Below, piece by piece: positions 8,863-20,800 of a DNA stretch of 40,996 bases. The stretch is from JBLHKE01 sp047619485 (GTDB taxonomy: Bacteria; Verrucomicrobiota; Verrucomicrobiia; Verrucomicrobiales; DEV007): the NCBI GenBank assembly GCA_047619485.1, contig JBLHKE010000003.1, positions 1 to 40,996 on the forward strand, read 5' to 3'. The notes under the pieces were generated by a model that did not search any database, was not told where the DNA came from, and saw only the letters and a program-made list of their open reading frames with translations. Position 1 is the stretch's first letter; each line of letters opens with the position of its first letter. A program made the translations under genes and the position numbers.

Positions 8863-9552
8863 ATGCCCAGACGTTCTCGTATCTTTCTAGCTGCTCTCAG
8901 CTCGTTGCTCATCTTCATCCAGTTTACTTCTCTGACGAGAGGCGCTTCCCTTCGGGTCGAAGTCATTGCGGATGGAGTCGCCATCACCCTTGTCGACCAT
9001 GATACCGAAACCACCCCTTGGCTCCTCCAACACAGTGGCGACGGGCGCACATGGGAAGACCTCATGTTTTTTGCGAGCCCAGAGGGCAACGAAGAATTGA
9101 CGATCGACGTCCCTTGGAGAGTTCTACAAGGATCGGGTTCGAAGCGCGGGTTCTTCCGTGCGTTGCAGCTTGAGGAGACAGACAAGCTCCTAGAACGGCT
9201 TCTGAGCGAACGGGCAAAGTGGAGACTCTCAGGTATCAGGGATTACCGGTACTCGCTCAGCCAGAGCTTTGGGCAAATCTCCTGGAGTGGGGTTATCGAG
9301 GTAGCCGATGATAAAGTCGCTTCTTACGAGACAACTGATCTGCAGCCGCCAGTCGTCGGAGTTCCCGAAGTTCCCACGATCGAGGAACTTTTTAGTAGGA
9401 TCGCTAGGGCCATCGCAGCCGACGCGGCGACGATAAACGTCACCTGGGATCCGACCTATGGATTTCCAACCACCTGTTTCATCGACCTGTATCTAGAACT
9501 CACCGATGAGGAGCGCCGCTGGTCGATTGATTCGTTCGTGCCACCGGACTAA
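8863..9552 (+). CDS. Exported DUF6174-like protein
   Basis: The ATG at 8863 gives a 229-residue protein with a clear signal peptide (MPRRSRIFLAALSSLLIFIQ, cleavage probably after RGA). The first half contains 'LLQHSGDGRTWEDL...GFFRALQL', a copy of the short 'S.D...W...FFR' module that ends many exported Verrucomicrobia proteins. The second half (about 110-229) has 'KWRLSGIRDYRYSLSQ', 'IEVADDKVASYE', 'TIEELFSRIARAI' and 'VTWDPTYGFPTTCFIDL', which together resemble the DUF6174 pattern (W...I.DY.Y, V..G.V, T...LF..I, YD...GYP). The function is unknown. A TTG codon directly before the ATG would add one residue; I prefer the ATG. The stop is followed by the damaged 3' end of the opposite-strand gene. 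Confidence 0.65.
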   Translation: MPRRSRIFLAALSSLLIFIQFTSLTRGASLRVEVIADGVAITLVDHDTETTPWLLQHSGDGRTWEDLMFFASPEGNEELTIDVPWRVLQGSGSKRGFFRALQLEETDKLLERLLSERAKWRLSGIRDYRYSLSQSFGQISWSGVIEVADDKVASYETTDLQPPVVGVPEVPTIEELFSRIARAIAADAATINVTWDPTYGFPTTCFIDLYLELTDEERRWSIDSFVPPD

Positions 9553-9652
9553 CTTCCAAGCAACTGATCCTGATGCCATCTGCGTCAACCTAATCACGCA
9601 GGGAATACACCACCCGGTAAGATCGTCGATCTCCCGACGCGATGGAGTTGCT

Positions 9653-9674
9653 GATCACGGTCGGATCACGGTCG
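9653..9674. repeat. 11-bp tandem duplication causing a frameshift
   Basis: GATCACGGTCG occurs at 9653-9663 and again, identically, at 9664-9674, followed by a partial third unit GATCGCG. Eleven bases is not a multiple of three, and the second copy brings TGA (9655-9657, minus strand) into frame in the exported repeat protein gene. With one copy deleted the minus-strand frame continues to a TAG at 9590-9592 and encodes the expected ending (SNSIASGDRRSYRVVYSLRD). Confidence 0.8.
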
Positions 9675-10971
9675 GATCGCGATCGGTCACGACCGGTTCG
9701 CCGACCGGTAGCCAAGTCTTTAGATCAGTGCTAGTCTGAAGCTGATAGGTTCCTGCACCACCTGTGGTGTAGCTGACTAACCCAGCTTCAATCTCGAGCC
9801 CCAGATCGAGCTCCCCCTCGCCCGTCGTCGCTGGTCGTTGGCGCAACAGCCGCACGGTGTCGCCCTCTTCGTTGCTCTGCCACATGGCGATCGCCGGCCG
9901 GCCGGTCGAGTCGAGGCGCAGGACGGCGAGCGACTTGTAGATCCCCTCTGTGTGACTGAGGACGGAGGTCGTCTGCCAGCCATCCAGTGTCATCACCGCG
10001 TAGCGCAGCGACTCGGTGTCAGAGTAGGCGACGTGTGGGAAGTCGTGGACGTCGACCGCGATCGAGGCGGACTTGCGCGCGTGCGAAAATCCGGTGTGCA
10101 CTGCGCTAAACGTGTCGATCAGGGTGATTTGCCACGCACCGCCTTCCGCCGGGAGGAACCCATACTGGATGGTGCCATGGTCGCTGTCACTAGGGTCGAT
10201 ATCGAGCCAGGTGGCGTGCAAGTTATCGCTCCCATCGATGGCGAGCGTCGGGAAACGACCGACCGCGTCCCCGCTGTCGATGGTTTCGAAAATCCACTCG
10301 GGTGAACCGGCGGTGGCGTGCACGAGCTTGCCTGAGGCGAGCCAATCTCCCGACTGGCAGTAAAGAACGTGCGGTGTGCCAGAGGCATCGACGACGATCG
10401 AGGTGTTGAGACCATACATGAAACTGTCGGAACCGGAGACGCTGCGGTTGAAGGTCCACGCGGTGCCATCGAAGCTCGCATACTGGAGGCCGTGGGCGGC
10501 ACCGAACGATGAGGGGTCGACGCAGGCCATGTGAACCGTCCCGCCCGCATCGACGAACAGCGAATTGTCCCAGCCGTCGTGCTGCCCATCAGAGACGAGG
10601 ATGTAATCAGTCGTCCTGCCATCCGGGGCGACAACGACATGATGGGGGGATTGGGAATCATGATCGTGCCAGGCGAGGTGGGCATTGCCCGACGGGTCGG
10701 TGCGCAGGTCGCCAGGGCCGTAGAAATAGCCGGTAGCGACATCGACCGGTGTCCATGGACCCGCGATCGTCGGCGCCTTAGCATGCCAGACGACTCCGCC
10801 GCCGGTCTCTGTCATGCCCATGACGTGAAGCTGATCCAGCGCATCGAAATCGAATGAGGGCTTCACGCCGGGTCCGATATCCGCGCTCTGCCAGCCCGGG
10901 TGGAGGGTTTCCTGAGCCTGGCTAACCGCCATGAAAAGGCTAAGGACGGTGGGGAGAAGGAGGCGTTTCAT
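9655..10971 (-). CDS. Exported repeat protein, probably beta-propeller; C-terminus frameshifted
   Basis: A start at 10971 (MKRLLLPTVLSLFMAVSQAQ) gives a signal peptide; an ATG nine codons upstream is possible but would spoil it. The 438-residue protein contains repeated blades with phrases such as 'DPSGNAHLAWHD', 'DAGGTVHMACVD', 'DASGTPHVLYC', 'DGSDNLHATWLD', 'DVHDFPHVAYSD' and 'DSTGRPAIAMWQ', roughly every 50-60 residues. This is the pattern of a sialidase/BNR-like or lectin-like propeller. The end 'YQLQTSTDLKTWLPVGEP' starts the usual C-terminal module, but an 11-bp tandem duplication (9653-9674) shifts the frame and stops it early. Removing one copy restores a continuation ending in SYRVVYSLRD with a stop at 9590-9592. 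The function is unknown and extracellular location is inferred. Confidence 0.7.
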   Translation of the reverse strand: MKRLLLPTVLSLFMAVSQAQETLHPGWQSADIGPGVKPSFDFDALDQLHVMGMTETGGGVVWHAKAPTIAGPWTPVDVATGYFYGPGDLRTDPSGNAHLAWHDHDSQSPHHVVVAPDGRTTDYILVSDGQHDGWDNSLFVDAGGTVHMACVDPSSFGAAHGLQYASFDGTAWTFNRSVSGSDSFMYGLNTSIVVDASGTPHVLYCQSGDWLASGKLVHATAGSPEWIFETIDSGDAVGRFPTLAIDGSDNLHATWLDIDPSDSDHGTIQYGFLPAEGGAWQITLIDTFSAVHTGFSHARKSASIAVDVHDFPHVAYSDTESLRYAVMTLDGWQTTSVLSHTEGIYKSLAVLRLDSTGRPAIAMWQSNEEGDTVRLLRQRPATTGEGELDLGLEIEAGLVSYTTGGAGTYQLQTSTDLKTWLPVGEPVVTDRDPTVIRP

Positions 10972-11103
10972 TGGTGGTTTGTTGTAGTCTAGGCGCACCG
11001 CAGGCCGACGGGCGATCCCGAAGACGTCGCTTAGGCAGACGCAATTCAGAGGGAAAGGCTCCTTGAACTAGCTTTCGTCGGAGTATCAGTTTGGACACGC
11101 AAG

Positions 11104-11259
11104 ATGCGAATCGTTCTTTGTTTCTACATTGTTGCAACAACTGCCTTCTTGATTTCGTTCTACACGGTCGAGACAGGACGCCGTGAAGAAATGGCATTTT
11201 TGTTATTTGGAGAAATCCTAAGGGCACCTCCGGAAACCTGCTGTGGAAATGGAGCTTGA
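11104..11259 (+). CDS. Possible 51-residue membrane peptide
   Basis: ATG at 11104 to TGA at 11257-11259 encodes 51 residues with an N-terminal hydrophobic stretch (IVLCFYIVATTAFLISFYTV) and a soluble tail ending in PPETCCGNGA. The last 12 codons lie inside the dispersed repeat (11222-11252), read in a frame different from the GTSGNLLWKW frame shared by the other copies. No ribosome-binding site is visible. It could be a genuine small membrane protein whose end was replaced by the repeat, or chance. Confidence 0.2.
   Translation: MRIVLCFYIVATTAFLISFYTVETGRREEMAFLLFGEILRAPPETCCGNGA
11222..11252 (+). repeat. Partial second copy of the 5951-6109 repeat end
   Basis: These 31 bases are the exact reverse complement of 6079-6109. 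After 11252 the similarity continues as TGGAGCTTGA, which is also present in the left end of the first element (about 5978-5987). No matching opposite end is visible within the following 300 bases, so this is a solo or truncated copy. Confidence 0.6.
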
Positions 11260-11767
11260 GTGGAGGCTTCAATACTTTGGATGAACTGGGACGCGCCGGA
11301 TTAAGAAGGGAGGGGGCATGAGGAAATATTCGAACAGATCAGTCTTAGGAACGATGGCAGCAGAAGATCGGAGTCGCCAGATCCACAAACGCTTGCGCAC
11401 AATCGGCACACCTGCTGCCCGACAATTACTCGCACCTACACTCTGACGTCCGATTCGTATCGTGATCGGTCACCGCGAGCTCCACTGACGGTCGTCGTGT
11501 CCATTAAGGTCTTGATTCGAACTTGAACAACGCCCTAGCCACTGGAGTCCCACCATTGATCGACAATCTCGAAAATGCCCGCCCGGCCGCAAAGGCTCCT
11601 TCAAATGGACTGCAATCAAATTAATCATGTTGCCCATGCTCACTAAAACTCCCAAACTTTTCAAAAATCCAATGCGTGACATCCCCCTCACGACTGCCTA
11701 ATCTGCGCTCTACACGCACACCAAAACAAGCATTTTTAAAGGCAATGAGCGTGCCACAGGGGACTGT

Positions 11768-11798
11768 TTGACAATCCTCCGGCACATGGCTCTATAGG
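11768..11798 (+). promoter_or_regulatory. Candidate sigma70-type promoter of the PKS-NRPS gene
   Basis: TTGACA at 11768-11773 is a perfect -35 consensus. TCTATA/TATAGG at 11791-11798 is a fair -10 element at 17-19 bases spacing. Transcription would start near 11805 and leave a leader of about 37 bases before the ATG at 11842. No operator or activator site was recognised. This call rests on motif match and position only. Confidence 0.35.
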
Positions 11799-11841
11799 CC
11801 TCTTTGTCCTCCCGCAAAACCCGGATTCCCAAACACATTTC

Positions 11842-14800
11842 ATGACCCAAACAGCCACGCAAGAGCCACTTGCGATCGTTGGTATCGGCTGCCGCATGCC
11901 CGGCGGCGTCACCGATACCGAATCTTTCTGGAACCTTCTCGTCGAAGAAAAATCCGGCATCCGCGAGGTGCCTGAAGATCGCTGGGATATCGATCGCTAC
12001 TACCATCCAGACGCCGCCGTCCCGAAAAAAATGATCACCAAGTGGGGTGGCTTTGTCGATGGTGTCGACCAGTTCGACCCGCAGTTTTTTGGCATCTCTC
12101 CACGCGAAGCCCTGCGCATGGATCCGCAGCAACGCTGGCTGCTCGAATGCGCGTGGGAGGCCATCGAAGACGCCGGCACCCGACCTGAAACCCTGCGCGG
12201 CACCAACACCGGTTGCTTCGTCGGCATCGCGTCGAACGAGTATGGCTCGATCCAGATGTCCGGCGAACGCGACATCGATGTGCACACCAACTCAGGCGGC
12301 ACACTCTCGATCGCGTCCAACCGTATCTCGTACCTCTTTGACCTCAAAGGACCGAGCGCCTCGGTCGACACCGCGTGCTCGTCTGCGCTCGTCGCGGTCA
12401 ACCTCGCCTGCAAATCCATCTGGTCAGGCGACAGCGCACAAGCGCTCGCTGGTGGAGTCAACGCGCTGCTCATGCCCGACGCCTCGATCGGTTTCTCGAA
12501 AGCCTCCATGCTCTCACCTAGCGGCCAATGTTTCGCCTTCGATTCCCGCGCCAATGGCTACGTGCGCGGTGAGGGAGCGGGCATGCTCTTGATCAAGCCA
12601 CTAGCACAAGCACAGAAAGATGGTGACCGCGTCTACGCCGTGATCCGTGCCTCGGTCATCAACCAGGACGGCAACACCTCCTCGATGACCGTCCCCGGCG
12701 AGGACTCGCAGGCCGAGATGCTGCGCATGGCCTACAAACAAGCTGGATTCTCACCGTCGCGCGTCTGTTACATGGAAGCCCACGGCACCGGCACGCCCGT
12801 CGGCGACCCGATCGAGACCCGCGCGCTCGGCAAAGTCCTCTGCGAAGGCCGTCCAGATGGCGAGAAATGCGTCATCGGATCGGTGAAGTCCAACATCGGT
12901 CACCTCGAGTCCGGCTCGGGTGTCGCCGGCCTAATCAAGGCCGCGATGGTGCTGCACAAATCGCAGATCCCGAAAAACCTCAACTACGAGAACCCGAACC
13001 CAAACATCCCGTTCGAAGACCTCAAACTACGCGTCCCCACCAAGCTCGAACCACTCCCGCGCCAAGGCGATCTGCCGCCAATTACTGCCGTCAACTCCTT
13101 CGGCTTCGGAGGCACCAACGCGCACATCGTTCTAGAAGAAGCCCCTGCGCCCACCCACAAGCCAGCACCGAAAACCAAAGCCGAGCGCCCGTTCATCCTC
13201 CCAGTCTCCGCCAACACCGAGGGACCACTCAAAGCCTATGCGAACAGATACCGCGCCTTCCTAAAAGATAGCGAAGCGTCGATCGCCGACATCTGCGCCA
13301 GCGCCGCGACACGCAAGTCGCACCAGGAAGAACGCATGGTAGTCATCGGCAGCGATCGCGCCGAACTGCGCTCGCTCCTAAAGAAAACCTTCACCGAATC
13401 GAAACGCCCGGAAGGTTGCCTCACCGGCCATCCGACCGTCGCGCACAAAGACATCGTGTTCGTATTCACTGGCCAGGGCGCCCAGTGGTGGGCAATGGGT
13501 CAGCAGCTGCTCAAACGCGAACCCGTTTTCCTCGACACCATCGAGAAGATCGACGCCGAGATCCGCAAGCACGCCGACTGGTCACTCATCGAGGAGATGA
13601 CCCGAGGTAAACAAGACTCTAACATTAACAAAACCAACATCGCCCAGCCCGCGATCTTCGCATTGCAAGTTGCGCTCGCGGCGTTGTGGAAGAGCTGGGG
13701 TGTCACACCAGCGAAAGTCGTCGGCCACTCGGTCGGTGAAGTCGCGGCCGCTTACGTCGCAGGCATCTACTCACTCGAAGACGCCGTCAAAGTCATCGTC
13801 CACCGCTCGCGCCTCCAGGAGACCACCGGCGGCACCGGCCGCATGGTCGCGGTCGGCATCTCCCCCACCGAGGCACGCGAATACATCGGCGACCACGGCG
13901 CACGCGTGCAAGTCGCGGTTATCAACAGCCCATCGATGGTCACCATCGCCGGCGACAGCGACGCGCTCGAACCGATCGTCGAGAAGATCGAGGCCGATAA
14001 AAAATTCCTCCGCTGGCTGCGCATCGACTACGCGTTCCACACCCACCAGATGGAGCCTATCAAGGACGCTTTGCTCGAGGCGCTCGCCGACATCCAGCCG
14101 CAGAACGCCGCAGTCCCCTACTACTCGACCGTCACCGGTGATCGATTCCACGGCTCCGAACTCGACGCCAATTACTGGTGGCGCAATGTCCGCGAGGCCG
14201 TGCTATTCGCGCCAGCCATCGACAAGCTCGCCCGCGGTGGTGCCCAGTTGTTCCTCGAACTCGGACCGCACCCCGCCCTACAAAGCTCCATCACCGACTG
14301 CCTCAGCGCTGCCGATAAAAAAGGCACCGTGCTCGGCTCGCTCAAGCGCAAGTCCGACGAGTCCACCGAGATGCTGCGCAACCTCGCCGGTCTCTACTTT
14401 GAGGGCGCGGAGATCGACTGGAACGCCGTCAACCAGTCCGGCGGCGACTTTGTCCGCCTGCCGAGTTACCCGTGGCAGCACGAGAGCTACTGGCTCGAGT
14501 GCGACAAATCGCGCCGCCACCGCCTCGCCAAGATCGTCCACCCACTGCTTGGCCTGCGTACTCCCGCCCCGGATCCGACTTGGGAATTCCACCTCGAGCC
14601 AACGTATTTCAACTACCTAGACGACCACCGTTTCTGGGACAGCATCGTATTCCCAGGAGCTGGCTATGGCGAGATGGGCCTCGCCATCGCGAAAAATCTT
14701 TTCCCTGAGGACAACTATGTCGTCGAGGAACTCGTCACGAAGAAGGCCCTGTTCGTCTCCGATAAAAAAGTGCCGCAAGTACGTGTTGTTTTCGATGAGA

Positions 14801-17800
14801 AGACCAAGAACTACCAAGTTTTCAGCACCACCGACGATGGCAAGCAGTGGGATCTCAATGCCGAGGGCCGACTGCAGAAACTCGCCCACGAGGAAATCGT
14901 CAACGCCGATCTCGCCCAACTACGCGAAGGTCTCGAAGACCACTACACGCACGAGCAATACTACGACGAATACGCCGCCGCCGGCTACCAGTTCGGTCCC
15001 AACTTCCAGCACTTGGAAAACGTCTGGCGCACGATGGATCGCGCCCTGGCCGAGATCATCGTCCCCGACCAGATCCGCGACACCGCCGCCGACTACCATA
15101 TCCACCCGGCCGTCCTCGACGCCACGTTCCACGCAGTCAAAGGCGCGCAGAAAGTTCCCGCCGACGCCAAGCCGTCCGAGCACTTCTATCTCCCCGCCGC
15201 GATCCGCCGCATCCAGCTGCACGTCGACACCGTGCCGAACCACCTCTGGACCCACGCGACCATTATCCAGCGCACCCCAGACTCGCTGCTCTCCGATATC
15301 GAAGTCTTTGACAACGACGGCAACCGCGTCGCCGACATCCTCGGTTTCCGCGTCGACCGAGTGGAACAGAAAGACGAGGCGACCGAGGAGTTGGAAAATT
15401 CCTTCTACCAGTTCAGCTGGGAGCCGAGCTGGCTCCGCGGCAGCCGCGCCGAAGGCAGCGCCAACATCGCCGCCACGAATGACATCACCGATCTAGTTAG
15501 TGACGCCGTCACCGAAGTTTACCAAGAATACGACACCGTCACTTGCCTCAAAGACTATGCCCCCAAAGCAGACGCCCTCGGCTGCCGCGCCGTCGAGCAC
15601 GCCTACCAGGACCTCGGCTGGAAACCTCAACCAGGAGACGAATTCACCACCAACGAACTCATTTCCCAGCTCGGAATCGTCGATGAGCACCGCCGCTTGG
15701 TAGCCGCACAGCTCAGATATCTCGCGCTCGATGGTGTTTTGGAATCACTGGGTGACAAGGGCTGGAAAGTCCTATCGACTCCAGAAAAAATCGACCTGCC
15801 CGCAGCGCTCGACGCACTCCGGGCAGAGTTCCCACAATACAACGCCGACACCGACCTCTTCCAACTCGCCTGGCTCAAGCTCGGCGATGTCCTCAGCGGA
15901 GAACTCGACCCTCTCGAGGTCCTATTCCCAGGCGGCTCCTCGGAAAAACTCGAAGCCTTCTACGTCAAAGGCGCCGACTTCCCGTCGAACAACGCCCTCA
16001 TCCCGCGCGCCATCGAAAAAGCCATCGCAGCGCTCCCCGAACGCCGCTCACTGCGCGTGCTCGAAGTCGGTGCCGGCACTGGCTCGCTTACCGAACGCGT
16101 CCTCCCAGTGCTCCCGGCGGACCGCACCGAATTCACCTTCACCGACAACGGCCCAGCCTTCATCGCCGCGGCAAAGAGCCGTTTCGCCGACTACAAATTC
16201 GTCGACTACTCCACCTTCGACATCGAGAAGCCAGTCGAAGATCAGAAAGTAAACGCGAACGGCTACGATTTAATCCTAGCCACCAACGTCGTCCACGCCA
16301 CCTCCGACTTGAAGAACACTCTGGGAGTCCTCAAAGACACCCTAGCACCCGACGGGATGCTGATGTTCCTCGAGGTAACTAAAGCCCGCGTCGGTCTCGA
16401 CCTAGTTTTCGGCTTACTCAAAGGCTGGTGGCAGTATACCGACACTGATCTGCGCCCAGAGTCCGCCCTCCTCAACCGTGACCAGTGGGAAAACCTACTG
16501 CGCGACTGCGACTTCACCGACGTCGGCTCCTTCGTCAATACCCCAAATCCTGCCGACGCCGCCCAGACCATCTTCATCGCCCGGAAGGCAGACACTCCTG
16601 TCTGCCAGGAAGACGCCACAGGCGACAATCGTAATCCGGACACTCCTCCCCAGAGCGACGGCGAGGCCAACACCGACATCCCCGCCGAACCAACCACCAT
16701 CATCTTTGGCGACCAAACCGGCTTCTCAGAAAAACTGGCAGCCCAACTCCCTGGCAAAGTCCTCCACGCCACCACTCACGACGACATTGCCGAAGTCCTA
16801 ACAAAAGCAGAAAATCCGACGCAAATCATCCACACCGCCGCGCTGAACCACCCGCTCTCCGAGACATCATCCGCCGAAGCCCTAGCCAACTCCCAGGCCT
16901 TCAGCACCCTGCACCTCCTCCACCTCACCCAAGCCCTAGCCGCCGCCGACCTCACCCCAACCGTCACCATCCTAACCCGCGGCGCCAATAGCACCGCCGC
17001 CGATGAACCGGTCGCACGCATCGCCTCCGCCCCAATCGTCGGCTTTGCCCGCGTCGCCCGAGGCGAGCATCCAGAATCCGTCTGGACGCTCATCGACCTC
17101 GATCCAGCAGGTGACGAAAACGAACTTAGCGACCTGCTCGCCGAACTCGCACTCATCGACGGCGAAACCGAGATCGCCTACCGCAACGGCCGCCGACTAG
17201 CCAATCGCTTGCACCAGATCCTGACCAAGGACATGCCGGTGCGCACCCGCGACGCCGTCGCCACCGATTCGCAGTATCGCCTGCAAATCGACACCCCGGG
17301 CATCCTCACCAACCTCTCGCTAAACGAAACCTCCCGGCGCGAGCCAGGGCCAGGCGAGATCGAAATCTCCGTCAAAGCCGGTGGCATCAACTTCCGCGAC
17401 GTCATGAAGGCACTCGGGATGTATCCCGGCAACCCGATTGACGTCCGCTGGTTCGGCGACGACTTCTCCGGCACCATCGTGCGGGTCGGCGAAGGTGTGC
17501 ACGACCTCAAGCCAGGAGACAACGTCGCCGGCATGGCACCGTATTGTTTCCGTGCCTACGTCACCGTCAATCGCCACATGGTATTCCGTAAACCGGAGCA
17601 CATCAGTTTCGTCGAGGCAGCCACACTCCCAACGGTCTTCCTGACGACCCACTACGCACTCAATCACCTCGCGCACATGCGCAAAGGCGAGCGCGTCCTC
17701 ATCCACGCCGGCACCGGCGGCGTCGGCATGGCCGCCATCCAAATTGCCCAAGAGGCAGGCGCAGAAATTTTCTCCACCGCAGGCACCCCAGAAAAGCGCT

Positions 17801-20800
17801 GGCTGCTCAAAGAGATGGGAGTCCAGCACGTGATGGATTCGCGCTCGCTCAATTTCGCCGACGAAGTGATGGCAATCACGGACGGCGAAGGCGTCGACAT
17901 TGTCCTCAACTCGCTCGCCGGCGACTTCATCCCGAAGAACTTCTCCGTGCTGCGCACCTTCGGTCGCTTCCTCGAAATCGGAAAAATCGATATCTACAGC
18001 AACAGCAAGATCGGGCTGGAGCCACTGCGCAACAACATCAGCTTCCACGTCATCGACCTGGCTCAACACCTCGAATCCCGACCAGAATTCGTCGCCGAGA
18101 TGATGGCCGAGATGGCTGCTAAGTTCGAAGCCAAGACCTACAAACCGCTGCCGCATAAAGTCTTCCCAATCACGGAAGTCGTCGAGGCCTTCCGCTTCAT
18201 GGCCCAGGGCAAACACATCGGCAAAAATGTCCTCGATTTCGACCAGCCAGTCATCGACATCGCCCCATCGACGGAGCCAGAGAACTTCTTCAAATCCGAT
18301 GCCAGCTATTTAATCACCGGTGGTGCGAGCGGATTCGGCTTCGAGCTCGCCGTCTGGATGGCCGCGCACGGCGCAAAAAACATCGTCCTGTTAAGCCGCT
18401 CAGGCCCACGTGACGAGCACGTCAAAGAAGGCATCGCCAAACTCCGCGCTGACGGTATCACCGTCACAGACGCCCGCGGCGACGTCACCAACGGCAAAGA
18501 TATCCGCCGCGTCATCAACAGCATCGACCAACCGCTCAAAGGCATCATCCACGGCGCGATGGTGCTCGACGACGACTTCCTCATCGATCTCGACGAGGAG
18601 CGTTTCAACAAGGTCGTGCATCCAAAAATGCTCGGTGCTTGGCACTTGCACCACGCAACCATCGAAGCGGGTGCGGAGCTCGATCACTTCATCAGCTTCT
18701 CGTCATTCTCGGCCGTCATCGGCGCTGTCAAACAGGCCAACTACAACGCTGGAAACTTCTTCCTCGATACCCTAGCCCACCACCGTCAAGCACTCGGACT
18801 CCCAGCCCTGACCATCAACTGGGGCGCCCTCACTGGTGCAGGCTTCGTCGAGCGCAACGAGAAGACCGCCGCCTACCTCGAGAAGCTCGGCATGAAGGCC
18901 TATAGCATGGAAGACACCATGTGGGTCATGGAGCAGATCCTGCCGAAGAACCCGACCCGCGTCGCCGCCTCGCGCGTCGATTGGACAGCCCTCGTCAAAC
19001 TCTCCCCAAACCTGCAGAGCTCAAAAGTCCACGCCCCTGTCGCCCTCAAGAAAGAGGACGGCGAAGGCTCCGGCGGCTCGGTGCGCCCATCCATCCTCGG
19101 TGCGGCGCCAGAGCAACGGATCGGCCTGATGGTCAACTTCATCGCCGAGCAAGTCGCTGGCGTGTTCGGCACCGAAGTGTCCAAAATCGATCGTGACACC
19201 CCGCTGACGAACATTGGTCTAGACTCCCTCATGGCGATCGAGCTGATGAACCGGATCGAGTCCAGCCTCGGCCTCAGCATCCCGATGGGACTCGTATTGA
19301 ACGGCCCGAACATCAAGGAGCTGTCCGAACCGATCCTCGAGATGCTCGAAGCCTCCGACGATGGCACCACCTCATCCGCCGGAACTGTCGTAGCCGTCAA
19401 CGACGGCAGCATCCGCGTCGAGAGATCCGAGGAAGAGCTAATGGAATTCCCGCTCTCCGAGGGCCAGCGCGCACTGTGGTTCATCAACCAGCTCGCGCCC
19501 GATAGCTCAGCCTACAATCTCGTCTTCTCCTCCAAGATCAAGCCGCTGGTAGATGTCGACGTGATGAGCAAGGCTTTCGGCTCGCTATTCGAGCGCCACC
19601 CGATGCTCGATGTCAGCTTCACAACCAACGATGCCGGCGAGCCGGTGCAAGTCGTCCACAAAGGACGCAGCATCGACTTCCGCGAACACGACGCTACCGA
19701 TCTCAGCGAGGAAGAACTAAAGGAGCGCGTCGTCGAGCACGCCGAGAAACCTTTCAACTTGAAGACCGGCCCGGTCATCCGGCTTGAGCTTTTCAAAGTC
19801 GACGACAGCGCCCACGTCTGCGCCCTCGCCGTCCACCACATCGTATCCGACGCCTGGTCGATCGCTCTTCTGATGAACGATCTTATCGAGACATATTTCT
19901 CGATGAAAGCCGGCAAAGAACCGAGTCTCGAACCGCTCGATTACCGCTACCAGGACTTCGTCGACTGGCAGCAGCGTAAACTCGCCAGCCCGGCGGCCGC
20001 CGACCTCGCAGCCTACTGGCAAGACAATCTCGCCGGCGCCCCAGCGCAGATCGACCTACCGACCGATCACCCACGTCCGGCCATCCAGAGCTTCGAAGGC
20101 GCGACCGCCTCGTTCAAACTCGATGACAAGCTCTCAGCACAGATCTCGCACCTGACCAACGAGCAAAACGTCACCCTCTACAACACCCTGCTCTCTGCAT
20201 TCAACCTCGCCATCCACCGCTACTGCAACCAAGACGACATCGTCGTCGGTTGCCCGATGGCCGGGCGCAATCAGAGCGAGTTCGGCAAGATCATCGGCTA
20301 CTTCACCAACGCCGTCCCACTGCGCTCACAGATCGACGCCGACACCACCTTCATCGACTTGCTCAAATCCACGAGCCTAGCAACCAACGGCGCACTCGAA
20401 CACCAAGAATACCCGATGGCGCGCATCGTCGACGACCTCAAGCTACCACGCGACCCATCGCGCTCGCCGCTGTTCCAGGTTTCCTTCGCCATGGAGCGCG
20501 TCCCCGGCATCGACGAGCAAGGCATCGCCCTGTTCCTCATCGGCACCGGTGGCCACCAGTTCCGCGTCGGCGATATCACGGTCGAATCGATCGACCTCTC
20601 GCTGCGCCAGGCTCCATTCGAAATCACCCTGGTTGTCGAAGAAGCCGGCGGCCACATCTACGGCGCATGGCACTACAACTGCGACCTGTTCGACGCCGAA
20701 ACCATCGACCACCTCAGCGCCCTATTCGAACAAGTCCTGCGCCAAGTCGTCACCGAACCATCGCAAAAGATCGCCAACATCAACCTCCTCTCCAAGGAGG

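Larger units (their letters stand above)
10972..11767. other. Intergenic stretch between the propeller gene and the PKS-NRPS gene
   Basis: About 800 bases separate these divergent genes. One small + strand frame (11104-11259) and one copy of the dispersed repeat (11222-11252) are listed separately. The minus-strand frame at 10940-11272 overlaps the propeller start and has arginine- and proline-rich shadow-type composition, so I do not call it. The part 11300-11767 holds no frame I can support, and no regulator gene lies next to the cluster. Confidence 0.4.

Noticed and set aside
10940..11272. Minus-strand frame of 110 codons upstream of the propeller gene
   Set aside because: It overlaps the propeller gene's signal-peptide start, has shadow-like composition and no start signals.
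17320..18216. Long minus-strand frame (298 codons) opposite the ER domain
   Set aside because: It is a reverse-frame shadow rich in E, V, D, G and H with no family resemblance; the + strand ER motifs are intact.
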